From NCBI GenBank assembly GCA_047639555.1, contig JBLIOE010000006.1, forward strand, positions 62,001-126,000: DNA of 64,000 bases, read 5' to 3'. Shown here piece by piece: positions 16,983 through 24,052 of the stretch. The notes under the pieces are model-generated. The model was given only the letters and a program-made list of their open reading frames with translations. It was not told the DNA's origin and searched no databases. Source of the stretch: JAJRXC01 sp047639555 (lineage in GTDB: Bacteria > Actinomycetota > Acidimicrobiia > Acidimicrobiales > Aldehydirespiratoraceae). The number at the start of each line of letters is the position of its first letter. Positions within the stretch are counted from its first letter, which is position 1. The position numbers and the translations under genes were made by a program.

Positions 16983-18407
16983 ATGACGCTCACCGGTCAG
17001 GTCACCAACGCGGCAGAACACTCCGATCTCGGGGGCAACATGTTCCCGGTCGATCAAGAGATCGACGTGGCGGAATGCAGCATCGTCGGTGAGATCCCGG
17101 CGGGCCTGCAAGGCTCGTTCGTGCGTAACGGTCCCAATCCGATGTTTGAGCCCATTGGTAAGTACCACATGTTCGACGGCGACGGAATGCTTCACGGCGT
17201 CGACTTCGCCGGTGGCAAAGCGTCGTATCGCAATCGATGGATCCGCACCCGTGGCCTCAACGCTGAGATCGATCTCGGCCGGGCCGCATACCCGGGCCTC
17301 TCCGATGTCATGAACTTCCCCGACGCGGCACTCGTGGGCGACGCCGGTCCGGTCAAGAACCGAGCCAACACCCACATCGTTCGCCACGCCGGCAAGCTCC
17401 TCGCGCTGTGGGAGCAGGGTCTCCCCACCGAGATTGCACCCAACCTCGAGACAGTTGGCGAATGGGACTTCGCGGGCGAACTGAAGGGCGCCATGACCGC
17501 GCATCCCCGCATCGATCCGTTCACCGGCGAGATGTTCTTCTTCGCCTACAACTTCTTCCCGCCCTTCCTCGTCTACTACGTGGTGGATGCATCCGGCACG
17601 CTGATTAAGCGGGTCGAAATCGACATGCCGGCGCCGGTGATGATGCACGACATGCTCATCACCGAGAACTACTCGGTGTTCATGGACAGCCCGATCGTGT
17701 TCAACATGGAGGGCTTGGCCAACGGTGAAGCGATGACCCAGTGGCGCCCCGAAAACGGCACCCGTATCGGGATCATTCCTCGCCACGGCAACTCCGAAGA
17801 CGTTCGCTGGTTCGAAGTGCCTACATCTCACGTCCAGCACTTTTGGAACGCCTGGGAAAACGGCAGCCGCATCGAAGTCACCGGTGTCCGATTCGAAGAA
17901 GTCGATTTTGGCATCGAGGCCGAGGGCTCCGAAAAGGAGAGTGGCGTCGAGACCAACGCTGGTTCACCAGCGAAGTACTGGGTCGACCTTGAAACCGGGG
18001 CATCGGGTGGCGATTACTTCGATGACTTCCGGGGCGAGTTCTGCCGGTTCAATGACGGCCTCACTGGCCGCGAAACCAATGCGCTTTACATGTCCGGCTT
18101 CACCCGCCCCAACGCGGCCCCGGGCGACTTCGACACGATCGTGAAGTACGACACAAAGACCGATACCCGCTCGCTTTGGTACGCCGGCGATCACGGCCAT
18201 GTTGGTGAAAGTGTCTTCGCTCCCGACCCAAACGGCACCGCCGAAGATGATGGTTGGCTCGTCAACTCGATACACAACAGCGACACCGATCAGAGCGAAG
18301 TTGTCGTGCTCGATGCCCGTCGGGTGGAAGACGGACCTATTGCTCGGGTTCAGATTCCGCAGCGTATGCCCTTCGGCTTCCACGCCAACTGGTTCTCAGC
18401 CGAGTAG
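16983..18407 (+). CDS. Carotenoid cleavage dioxygenase family protein (RPE65/CCD)
   Basis: This 474-residue non-haem iron enzyme has the family start GSFVRNGPNP and GDGMLHGV. Iron-ligand histidines are placed in MTAHPRID (~residue 175), MMHDMLIT (~222), HVQHFWNAWE (~285) and GFHANWF at the C-terminus. The four histidines and the length agree with the family, which splits a double bond of carotenoids, apocarotenoids or lignostilbene-type compounds using O2. Substrate is not predictable here. It follows a TetR gene with a 17-bp palindrome between, suggesting ligand-controlled expression. Its last 12 bp overlap the end of the convergent oxidoreductase gene. Confidence 0.92.
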   Translation: MTLTGQVTNAAEHSDLGGNMFPVDQEIDVAECSIVGEIPAGLQGSFVRNGPNPMFEPIGKYHMFDGDGMLHGVDFAGGKASYRNRWIRTRGLNAEIDLGRAAYPGLSDVMNFPDAALVGDAGPVKNRANTHIVRHAGKLLALWEQGLPTEIAPNLETVGEWDFAGELKGAMTAHPRIDPFTGEMFFFAYNFFPPFLVYYVVDASGTLIKRVEIDMPAPVMMHDMLITENYSVFMDSPIVFNMEGLANGEAMTQWRPENGTRIGIIPRHGNSEDVRWFEVPTSHVQHFWNAWENGSRIEVTGVRFEEVDFGIEAEGSEKESGVETNAGSPAKYWVDLETGASGGDYFDDFRGEFCRFNDGLTGRETNALYMSGFTRPNAAPGDFDTIVKYDTKTDTRSLWYAGDHGHVGESVFAPDPNGTAEDDGWLVNSIHNSDTDQSEVVVLDARRVEDGPIARVQIPQRMPFGFHANWFSAE

Positions 18408-19379
18408 CTGTTCAGCGAGCAGTTCGTAGCTGCGTACTCTTGCCTGGTGGTCCCACGTGATGGTGACGGCCATGAACTCGTCGGCGCCATAACGGTCGGC
18501 CATCGCCCGCACATTGGCGGCCACCGTTGTGGGGTTGCCCTGGATCATTGGCTTGCGGCTCGGCTGCACAGTGAGTGGTCCGGGCACGTCGGCGCGGACA
18601 TCATCGGGTGAGGGAATGGGGCCCTGGAGGCCCCGCTGGCGCCAGAGCTTGACTCCTGCGGCAAGCTCTTCGGCGGCCTCGTGCGTGTCGGCACAGATCA
18701 CGCTCGCGGCAACCAGCACTTCGGGTTCGGGATGCCGCTCGGTGGGTTGGTAGTGCTCGCGGTACGCGTCAGCGATCGCGGCGCCATCGCTTTGGCTGAT
18801 GAAGTCGGCGAAGGCCAAAGGGAGCCCGAAGTGGGCCGCGAAGGCTGCGGAATCGCGGCTGGAAGCGAGGAGCCACAAGTGAGGCGGTGTTTCGGGTGTG
18901 GGTGTGGCCTGCACCCGACCGGCGAAAGGGCTTTCTTCGCCGAGGGAGTCGTGCAGAAAGCCATCGAGTTCCGCGACCATCGATGGATACTTCGAGATCG
19001 AGACCGGTTGGTGGTCGGGGGCGAGCGCGACCATCGTGGCTTGGTCGGATCCCGGCGCCCGTCCGACGCCCACGTCGATTCGGCCCGGGTGCAGGCTGGC
19101 GAGCATGCGGAAGTTCTCGGCGATCTTGTAGGGGGCGTAGTGCGGCATCATCACGCCGCCGGATCCCACGCGGATCGTCGAGGTTTCCGACGCGATGTGT
19201 CCGATCAGAATCTCTGGAGAGGACCCGGCCAGGCCGCCGGTGTTGTGGTGTTCGGCAACCCAGTAGCGGTGGTAGCCGAATGTTTCGCATTCTTTTGCTA
19301 GGTCGATGGAGTTACGAAGGGCGTCGCCGCCGCTGCTGCCGGCGGGGACGGGGGATTGGTCGAGCACGGAGAGTCGCAT
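18396..19379 (-). CDS. LLM-class flavin-dependent oxidoreductase (bacterial-luciferase-like)
   Basis: This 327-residue TIM-barrel protein belongs to the luciferase-like monooxygenase superfamily. It begins LSVLDQSPVPAGSS, then YWVAEHHN (~residue 43), SGGVMMPHYAPYKIAENFRML (~residue 74) and RIDVGVGRAPGSD. These are typical of the MsnO8-like subfamily, which uses FMNH2 or F420H2; the cofactor is not decided by sequence. The ATG at 19379 overlaps the stop of the upstream PGPGW gene (TAATG), so the two are co-translated. Confidence 0.9.
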   Translation of the reverse strand: MRLSVLDQSPVPAGSSGGDALRNSIDLAKECETFGYHRYWVAEHHNTGGLAGSSPEILIGHIASETSTIRVGSGGVMMPHYAPYKIAENFRMLASLHPGRIDVGVGRAPGSDQATMVALAPDHQPVSISKYPSMVAELDGFLHDSLGEESPFAGRVQATPTPETPPHLWLLASSRDSAAFAAHFGLPLAFADFISQSDGAAIADAYREHYQPTERHPEPEVLVAASVICADTHEAAEELAAGVKLWRQRGLQGPIPSPDDVRADVPGPLTVQPSRKPMIQGNPTTVAANVRAMADRYGADEFMAVTITWDHQARVRSYELLAEQLLG

Positions 19380-19762
19380 TAGCGGACGAGGAACCACCAG
19401 ACGGAACCGAGAATGCCCGCGGTGCCCGTGAGGATCATAGTGACGAGTGCGCTGCGGGTAATGCCGCCATCTTCGTCGGTCGGAATGCGGTCTCGAACAT
19501 GTCCGAGGAGCCGGTCGGCCCAGGCGACATCGCGGGCGAGGAGCGCCAATCCGACTGCGACGACCGGAAGGCCGGGCCCGGGCAGCGGCATCATCGCCAG
19601 GCCCACGAGCGTCATGATGGTGCCTCCCGTCATGCGGGCCACCCGAACCGCGACGTGCGCTTTGGCGCCCGCTTCGGTCTTCTCGCGGCGGCCCGTCTCG
19701 TACTCCGCTTGGATCGCGGCTTCAGCGAGAGTTTCGTCCGCGCCGGTTTCAGGATTGTGCAC
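19379..19762 (-). CDS. PGPGW-type small transmembrane protein
   Basis: This protein has about 127 residues. Two adjacent membrane segments (GGTIMTLVGLAMMPLPGPGLPVV onward to GLALLARDVAWADRLL) hold the PLPGPG motif of the putative transmembrane PGPGW family. A third segment ends the protein (ALVTMILTGTAGILGSVWWFL). The function is unknown. The start is uncertain: GTG at 19762 keeps it clear of the divergent NAT-like gene, and longer readings would overlap that gene. It is co-translated with the luciferase-like oxidoreductase. Confidence 0.7.
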   Translation of the reverse strand: MHNPETGADETLAEAAIQAEYETGRREKTEAGAKAHVAVRVARMTGGTIMTLVGLAMMPLPGPGLPVVAVGLALLARDVAWADRLLGHVRDRIPTDEDGGITRSALVTMILTGTAGILGSVWWFLVR

Positions 19763-19796
19763 CGGCCATTCGTAGCAGATGTGGAAGATTGTTCCG

Positions 19797-20645
19797 ATGT
19801 CGATCAAGCCGCTAACCCCGACTCGTGTTGCGGAAGTCACCGAGCTGCTCGGTTTCTCGGCGCCTCCACCAGCCACGATTGATGGTCTGACCGAGGTCTA
19901 CGACACTTGGTGTCGCCGGGTGCCCTTCGACAATGTACGCAAACTCGTGGGCCTGCACTTCAAGATGCCCGAGTTGCCCGGGATCGATCCGGCCGATTTC
20001 TTCGCGGCATGGCAGTTCACCGGGGCGGGGTCGACGTGCTGGGGGAGCAACAACGCGCTCCATGCTTATCTCCTCGGCATCGGGTTCGACGCGGCGTTGA
20101 TCAGCGCGTCGATGTTCGACGGTGACATCAACCACGGCACCACTGTCGTGACCATCGAAGACATTCCCTGGATGTCTGACACCTCGATCCACGGTGGCCT
20201 CCCGGTTCCCCTCGTCGAAGGTCAGGCTGCGTCAGTCGACTATCACGGCTATGTCACCGCGGTGCGTCCCGACCCGGCGGGGTGGCTCATCGACATACCC
20301 ACGCCCGACCCCAGCTTCCGGCTGCCGTGCCGAATTCACGGACCGATGGATCATCCCTTCACGCGGGAAGCCAACGAGAAAAGTCGCGAGTCGAGCCCGT
20401 TCAATAACACGATCATGGCGGGTATCAACGACGACACGGGCGTGTGGATGTTGAAGGACAACAGCCTTGCTCGAATTGACGCGACCGGCACCGCTAGCCA
20501 AGCACTGACGAACGCGGAAGTCGATGAGTTCCTGGTCGGAACGGCCGGCCTCTCTCAACCGCTTGTTGCCGAAGTCCGTGCCGTCCTTGACTTTCAGTTA
20601 GAACAAGCGGCGCAGGCAGAGCAGGCCGAAAACCCCGATTCTTGA
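19797..20645 (+). CDS. Arylamine N-acetyltransferase-like protein
   Basis: The 282-residue protein resembles NAT enzymes. VPFDNVRKLVGL near residue 45 matches the region before the active site. GSTCWGSNNALHAYLLGIGFDAALIS carries the putative catalytic Cys at ~residue 81, DINHGTTVV the His, and WMSDTS the Asp. NATs move an acetyl group from acetyl-CoA to arylamines or similar amines. The His/Asp surroundings differ from textbook NATs, so the donor or acceptor may differ. ATG 19797 is chosen, with ATG 19779 possible. Confidence 0.65.
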   Translation: MSIKPLTPTRVAEVTELLGFSAPPPATIDGLTEVYDTWCRRVPFDNVRKLVGLHFKMPELPGIDPADFFAAWQFTGAGSTCWGSNNALHAYLLGIGFDAALISASMFDGDINHGTTVVTIEDIPWMSDTSIHGGLPVPLVEGQAASVDYHGYVTAVRPDPAGWLIDIPTPDPSFRLPCRIHGPMDHPFTREANEKSRESSPFNNTIMAGINDDTGVWMLKDNSLARIDATGTASQALTNAEVDEFLVGTAGLSQPLVAEVRAVLDFQLEQAAQAEQAENPDS

Positions 20646-20647
20646 CG

Positions 20648-20666
20648 TGTCCGAATCTGTCCGAAT
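20648..20666 (+). promoter_or_regulatory. Direct repeat upstream of the Ada-AlkA gene, candidate Ada box
   Basis: TGTCCGAAT occurs twice with a 10-bp period, one helical turn, ending 21 bp before the ATG. AraC-type proteins such as Ada bind direct repeats, so this may be an autoregulatory site; no match to the E. coli Ada box is claimed. Confidence 0.4.
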
Positions 20667-20687
20667 GGCTCGGGCATACTGCGAGAC

Positions 20688-22142
20688 ATGGGACGCGCCG
20701 CCACCACGACTCGAGCCTCGTCGGAAGTCACTGCCGTCGCGACCACCGGGATCTATTGCCGGCCTCAATGCCGCGCTCGCCCGCACCCGAAGAACGTCTC
20801 GAAGTATGTATCGCCCGTAGCGGCGGAAGCCGCGGGCTATCGCTCCTGTCTGCGCTGTCGTCCAGACCGCCATCTGCGGAGCACATCGGTTAGTGCGGTG
20901 CCCGCGGCGGTGGCCACCGCGCTGGGGCTGATTTCTGACGGCTTCCTTGACCGCTTTGACGAAGCGGCGCTGGCCGACCGTGTCGGCTACTCGACTCGTC
21001 AGCTCCGGCGCCTCTTCGAACAACATGTCGGCGCGACGCCCGCCTTTGTAGGCCGGTCGCGACGGGCCCACTTCGCTCGCCGCCTGCTCGACGAGTCGAA
21101 CCTTTCGATGCCGGCACTCGCCCGGGCCGCCGGTTTCGGCAGTGCGCGCCAGATGAATCGCATCGTCGAGTCGATCTTTGGCTTCGCTCCGAGCGAGCTC
21201 CGGCGCAAACGGCGGGCCGGTGACGTGCTGGTGGCCGACGGCGGGCTTCGATTGCGGCTTCCCTTCGTTGAGCCGCTCGACCGGGCGGCGGCGCGGGCCC
21301 ACCTCGCGCTCCGCGTCACGGCTGGAGTGGAGTCGGTCGCCGACGGCATCTATCGGCGCACCCTCGAGGTGTGCGGCAACCCCGGAGTGATCGAGGTCGA
21401 CGTCTCCGACCCACGTGGCGATTCTTCCTTCCTAGAGCTCACCGCCCATCTCCCCACATTCGATTCGATCATCGACGACGTCGCCCGTATTCGCTCGATG
21501 TTCGGCCTCGACGATGATGTGCGAGCGGCGGAAGAGCATCTCCGGGCTGATCCGGTCATCGGTCCACTCGTCCGGCGCCAGCGAGGCCTACGGGTCGTGG
21601 GCGGATGGGATCGCTTCGAGACAGCCGTGCGCGTCATCGTGGGCCAGCAGGTCTCGGTGGTTGGTGCGACCACCATCACGGGTCGGATCGCCGAGCGCTA
21701 CGGGCGCCCGCTTCCCGGCCCCGTGCTCGGGCTGAATCGACTCTTTCCTCGTCCCGACGAGCTTCTCGACCTTGATCCCGCCGGTCTCGGTATGCCGACC
21801 GCCCGCACCGCCACCGTGGCGGCGCTCGCGGCGGCCGTGGTCGAAGGGTCGGTTGATCTCCACGGACCAAGCGCGGAGGTTCGGGCTCAGCTGCTGGCCG
21901 TGCGGGGCATCGGTCCCTGGACCGCCGATGTGATCGCCATACGCGCCACCCGAGACGCCGACGTGATCCCGTGCGCCGACCTCGGCATCCGACATGCGAT
22001 TGCTCATGCGACCGGCGGTGATGTGATGCCTTCGGAAGCCGAATGCGCAGACCTTGCCGCTGCGTGGAGCCCGTATCGATCTCTCGCCGCGCAGCATTTG
22101 TGGGCGAGCTTGCGTACCGTCACCACTGAGGAGACCTCCTGA
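20688..22142 (+). CDS. alkA: Ada-AlkA fusion: methyl-phosphotriester-sensing regulator plus 3-methyladenine DNA glycosylase
   Basis: 484 residues in three parts. (1) Residues ~1-70 are an Ada zinc/methyl-acceptor domain with four cysteines (GIYCRPQC and CLRCRP); the first Cys of the set would accept methyl from phosphotriesters. (2) Residues ~85-175 are an AraC-type helix-turn-helix (ADRVGYSTRQLRRLFEQHVG). (3) Residues ~185-480 are an AlkA-type N-domain and helix-hairpin-helix glycosylase (LLAVRGIGPWTADVIAIRA) with catalytic Asp in PCADLGI. It would sense alkylation damage, activate repair genes and excise alkylated purines. The stop overlaps the start of ogt (TGATG). Confidence 0.93.
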   Translation: MGRAATTTRASSEVTAVATTGIYCRPQCRARPHPKNVSKYVSPVAAEAAGYRSCLRCRPDRHLRSTSVSAVPAAVATALGLISDGFLDRFDEAALADRVGYSTRQLRRLFEQHVGATPAFVGRSRRAHFARRLLDESNLSMPALARAAGFGSARQMNRIVESIFGFAPSELRRKRRAGDVLVADGGLRLRLPFVEPLDRAAARAHLALRVTAGVESVADGIYRRTLEVCGNPGVIEVDVSDPRGDSSFLELTAHLPTFDSIIDDVARIRSMFGLDDDVRAAEEHLRADPVIGPLVRRQRGLRVVGGWDRFETAVRVIVGQQVSVVGATTITGRIAERYGRPLPGPVLGLNRLFPRPDELLDLDPAGLGMPTARTATVAALAAAVVEGSVDLHGPSAEVRAQLLAVRGIGPWTADVIAIRATRDADVIPCADLGIRHAIAHATGGDVMPSEAECADLAAAWSPYRSLAAQHLWASLRTVTTEETS

Positions 22143-22639
22143 TGCAGATCACCCATCTCGACAGCCCGATTGGTGTACTCACTCTCGTTGCTTCCGATGC
22201 CGGCCTCACCCATGTGCTCTTCGAGGACCAAACGCCGGAGGACGCCGGTCTTCCCGCTGACCTTCCTGAGGATGACCAGCATCCGACCTTGGCGGAGGCG
22301 GCGGCGCAGCTCGGTGAGTACTTCGACGGCGACCGCAAACACTTTGACCTCACCCTCGACCTTCGCGGCACGGACTTCCAGCAGGACGCGTGGCGGGAGT
22401 TGGCGAAGGTTCCCTACGGCGAGACCCGGTCCTATGGCGAGCAAGCGAAGGCGATCGGCCGGCCGGGTGCGTCTCGTGCGGTGGGTGCAGCCAACGGTCG
22501 TAATCCCATTCCGATCATCCTTCCGTGCCACCGCATCGTGGGCGCCAACGGCGACCTCACCGGTTTCGCGGGCGGGCTCGATACCAAACGGCAACTCCTG
22601 AGTCATGAGCAAGCACAGCAGGGCCTCCCCGGCATCTGA
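22142..22639 (+). CDS. ogt: Methylated-DNA--[protein]-cysteine S-methyltransferase
   Basis: A 165-residue suicide repair protein that removes methyl from O6-methylguanine. The active site PCHRI (with ILP before it) is near residue 128, RAVGAANGRNP precedes it, and the helix-turn-helix-like KVPYGETRSYGEQAKAIG is upstream. The C-terminus GFAGGLDTKRQLLSHE is typical. It is translationally coupled to the Ada-AlkA gene, so the two halves of the adaptive response are co-expressed. Confidence 0.95.
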   Translation: MQITHLDSPIGVLTLVASDAGLTHVLFEDQTPEDAGLPADLPEDDQHPTLAEAAAQLGEYFDGDRKHFDLTLDLRGTDFQQDAWRELAKVPYGETRSYGEQAKAIGRPGASRAVGAANGRNPIPIILPCHRIVGANGDLTGFAGGLDTKRQLLSHEQAQQGLPGI

Positions 22640-22647
22640 CATCGATC

Positions 22648-22653
22648 TACGAT
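22648..22653 (+). promoter_or_regulatory. TACGAT box 6 nt before the class II aldolase ATG
   Basis: Spacing of 6 nt to the ATG at 22660 fits a leaderless start and separates this gene from the ada-ogt operon. Confidence 0.5.
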
Positions 22654-22659
22654 GCGTAC

Positions 22660-23439
22660 ATGACGCTGGTCCTGGATCGTTATCCCGAGATGTCCTACGA
22701 CGTCGTTCCGCCTGAGGTCGACGATCTCGAGGAGCTGCGACTCCTGCGCAAGTGGGAAATGGCGATCGGTTACCGCATCTTTGCGAGCATGCGCTGGGGT
22801 CAGCTGGGTGATGGCCACATCACCGCTCGCGACCCGATCCTCACGGATCACATGTGGGTGCTGGGTTATGGCATTCCCTTCCGCGAGGCGAGCATCCACA
22901 ACATGACCCTCGTTGGCCCCGACGGTCGGGGCGTCGAGGGGTCGGCCAACACCGCGATCAACACCGCCGCCTACTGCATCCACTGGCCCATTCTCGACAC
23001 GAGCCCCCACCTCGTTTCGGCGGCCCATACCCACACAGGGTTCGGCACGCCATGGTCGGCCAACGTGAAACCCTTCCAAGCGATCAACCAGGAGTCGTGC
23101 TCGTTCGTTTTTGATCAAGGGATGTATCTCGGTGAAGACCTCGAGGTGCTGACTACTGACGGCGGCTACCGGATCGCCGAGGCGCTCGGCAACCACAAGC
23201 TGTGCATCCTGCGCAACCACGGCCTCCTCACCGGCGGTGCTTCGCCGGCCGAAGCCGTTGGCTGGTTCGTGATGGCCGAGCGAGTGGCCGAGATTCATGT
23301 GAAGGCCACGGCGCCGATCCCCGTGAGCGACGAAGCGGCGAAAGAAGTCGAGGCCACTCTCGGTGTCCCCGAGGTCGGATGGCGCATCTTTCAGTGGTTG
23401 GCCCGAGACCTCGTGCCTGACCCAACGGTTGTGCTCTGA
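22660..23439 (+). CDS. Class II aldolase/adducin family protein
   Basis: This 259-residue zinc-dependent enzyme has metal-binding histidines in AAHTHTGFG (~residue 125) and NHGLLTGG (~188). An N-terminal helix EELRLLRKWEMAIGYRIFA and the motif GQLGDGHITARDP match the family. Members cleave sugar phosphates (fuculose-, ribulose-phosphate) or act as decarboxylases; which reaction occurs here is not visible. A leaderless-type TACGAT box precedes it, so it is probably its own transcription unit. Confidence 0.9.
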   Translation: MTLVLDRYPEMSYDVVPPEVDDLEELRLLRKWEMAIGYRIFASMRWGQLGDGHITARDPILTDHMWVLGYGIPFREASIHNMTLVGPDGRGVEGSANTAINTAAYCIHWPILDTSPHLVSAAHTHTGFGTPWSANVKPFQAINQESCSFVFDQGMYLGEDLEVLTTDGGYRIAEALGNHKLCILRNHGLLTGGASPAEAVGWFVMAERVAEIHVKATAPIPVSDEAAKEVEATLGVPEVGWRIFQWLARDLVPDPTVVL

Positions 23440-23456
23440 CGTGACGCGGGCCCAGG

Positions 23457-23516
23457 GGAGCGAGGAATACGAGACCATGGTGTGGACGTATTCGTCGCTG
23501 AGTGTTCACTCGCTCC
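23457..23516 (+). repeat. Nested inverted repeat after the class II aldolase, RNA-structure or terminator candidate
   Basis: Outer arms GGAGCGAG (23457-23464) and CTCGCTCC (23509-23516) enclose inner arms GAATAC (23465-23470) and GTATTC (23488-23493). The outer and inner arms are continuous on the left side and separated by 15 nt on the right. There is no T-run, so a rho-independent terminator is not certain. Apart from this I see nothing in 23440-23569. Confidence 0.4.
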
Positions 23517-23569
23517 GGGTCCAGGACTAGCCGGCCGGCCGGGGTGGACGACGAGGCGCCGCCCGCGAA

Positions 23570-23842
23570 CTAGTGCGGGTGGCGGCGAGCCGTTAGCGCG
23601 ACAAGCCCGATGGCACCGCCGGCGATGGCGAACATGGCGATACGCGACCGCTTCGGGACTTGATCCACGGGATCGAGTGGCTCAGTGATGTCGGGCGAGT
23701 CATCGGCGACGACCGCGACGGATGTCGCGATGCTGGTGGTCGATGGGACCGCCGTTGTCCCGGCCGAGGCTGGTGCGGCTGCCGCGAGTATTGACAGGCC
23801 AAGCAGGCCGGCCATGAGTGATCCGACCAGTCGCCGCATCAT
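23570..23842 (-). CDS. Small secreted or membrane-anchored protein of unknown function
   Basis: This 90-residue protein has a signal peptide (LVGSLMAGLLGLSILAAAAPASA). A ~40-residue Thr/Ser/Asp/Pro-rich middle follows, then a C-terminal hydrophobic helix (IAMFAIAGGAIGLVALTA) ending in RRHPH. The topology is an exported stretch with a tail anchor and a short basic cytoplasmic end. I recognise no family. Its start overlaps the end of the VOC remnant by 4 bp. Confidence 0.55.
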   Translation of the reverse strand: MMRRLVGSLMAGLLGLSILAAAAPASAGTTAVPSTTSIATSVAVVADDSPDITEPLDPVDQVPKRSRIAMFAIAGGAIGLVALTARRHPH

Positions 23843-24019
23843 CCCAGTGTCGCGTAGAGGTCGACGGGGTTGCCGTCGGGGTTGAACACCGTGGCGCAGC
23901 GCGGGCGCCACGGTGCCTCGAACGGCGCTTGTTTCACTGACGCGTCGGCGGTGGTTGAGGCGGCGAACGTGGCGTCGACGTCGGCCGGTGATGATTCCAA
24001 TGGCGTCGAGTTGCAGCAT
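23839..24019 (-). pseudogene. Glyoxalase/VOC-family gene reduced to its two ends by internal deletion
   Basis: From the ATG at 24019 the first 11 codons read MLQLDAIGIIT, a plausible VOC N-terminal strand. One frame over, the same stretch continues as SPADVDATFAAS and ends APFEAPWRPRCATV...NPDGNPVDLYATLG, a textbook C-terminal half of a VOC protein. The join lies near 23985-23995, so about 60-80 central codons seem lost with a change of frame. A TACCGT box 6 nt before the ATG is still present, which supports a formerly active gene. Neither frame alone makes a complete protein. Confidence 0.5.
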
Positions 24020-24025
24020 GCCCGC

Positions 24026-24031
24026 ACGGTA
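24026..24031 (-). promoter_or_regulatory. TACCGT box 6 nt before the VOC remnant start
   Basis: It has the same spacing as at intact genes, so it is a promoter relic that may still drive the small secreted-protein gene downstream. Confidence 0.4.
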
Positions 24032-24052
24032 GCGGCCGCTCCGGTGAGGAGG

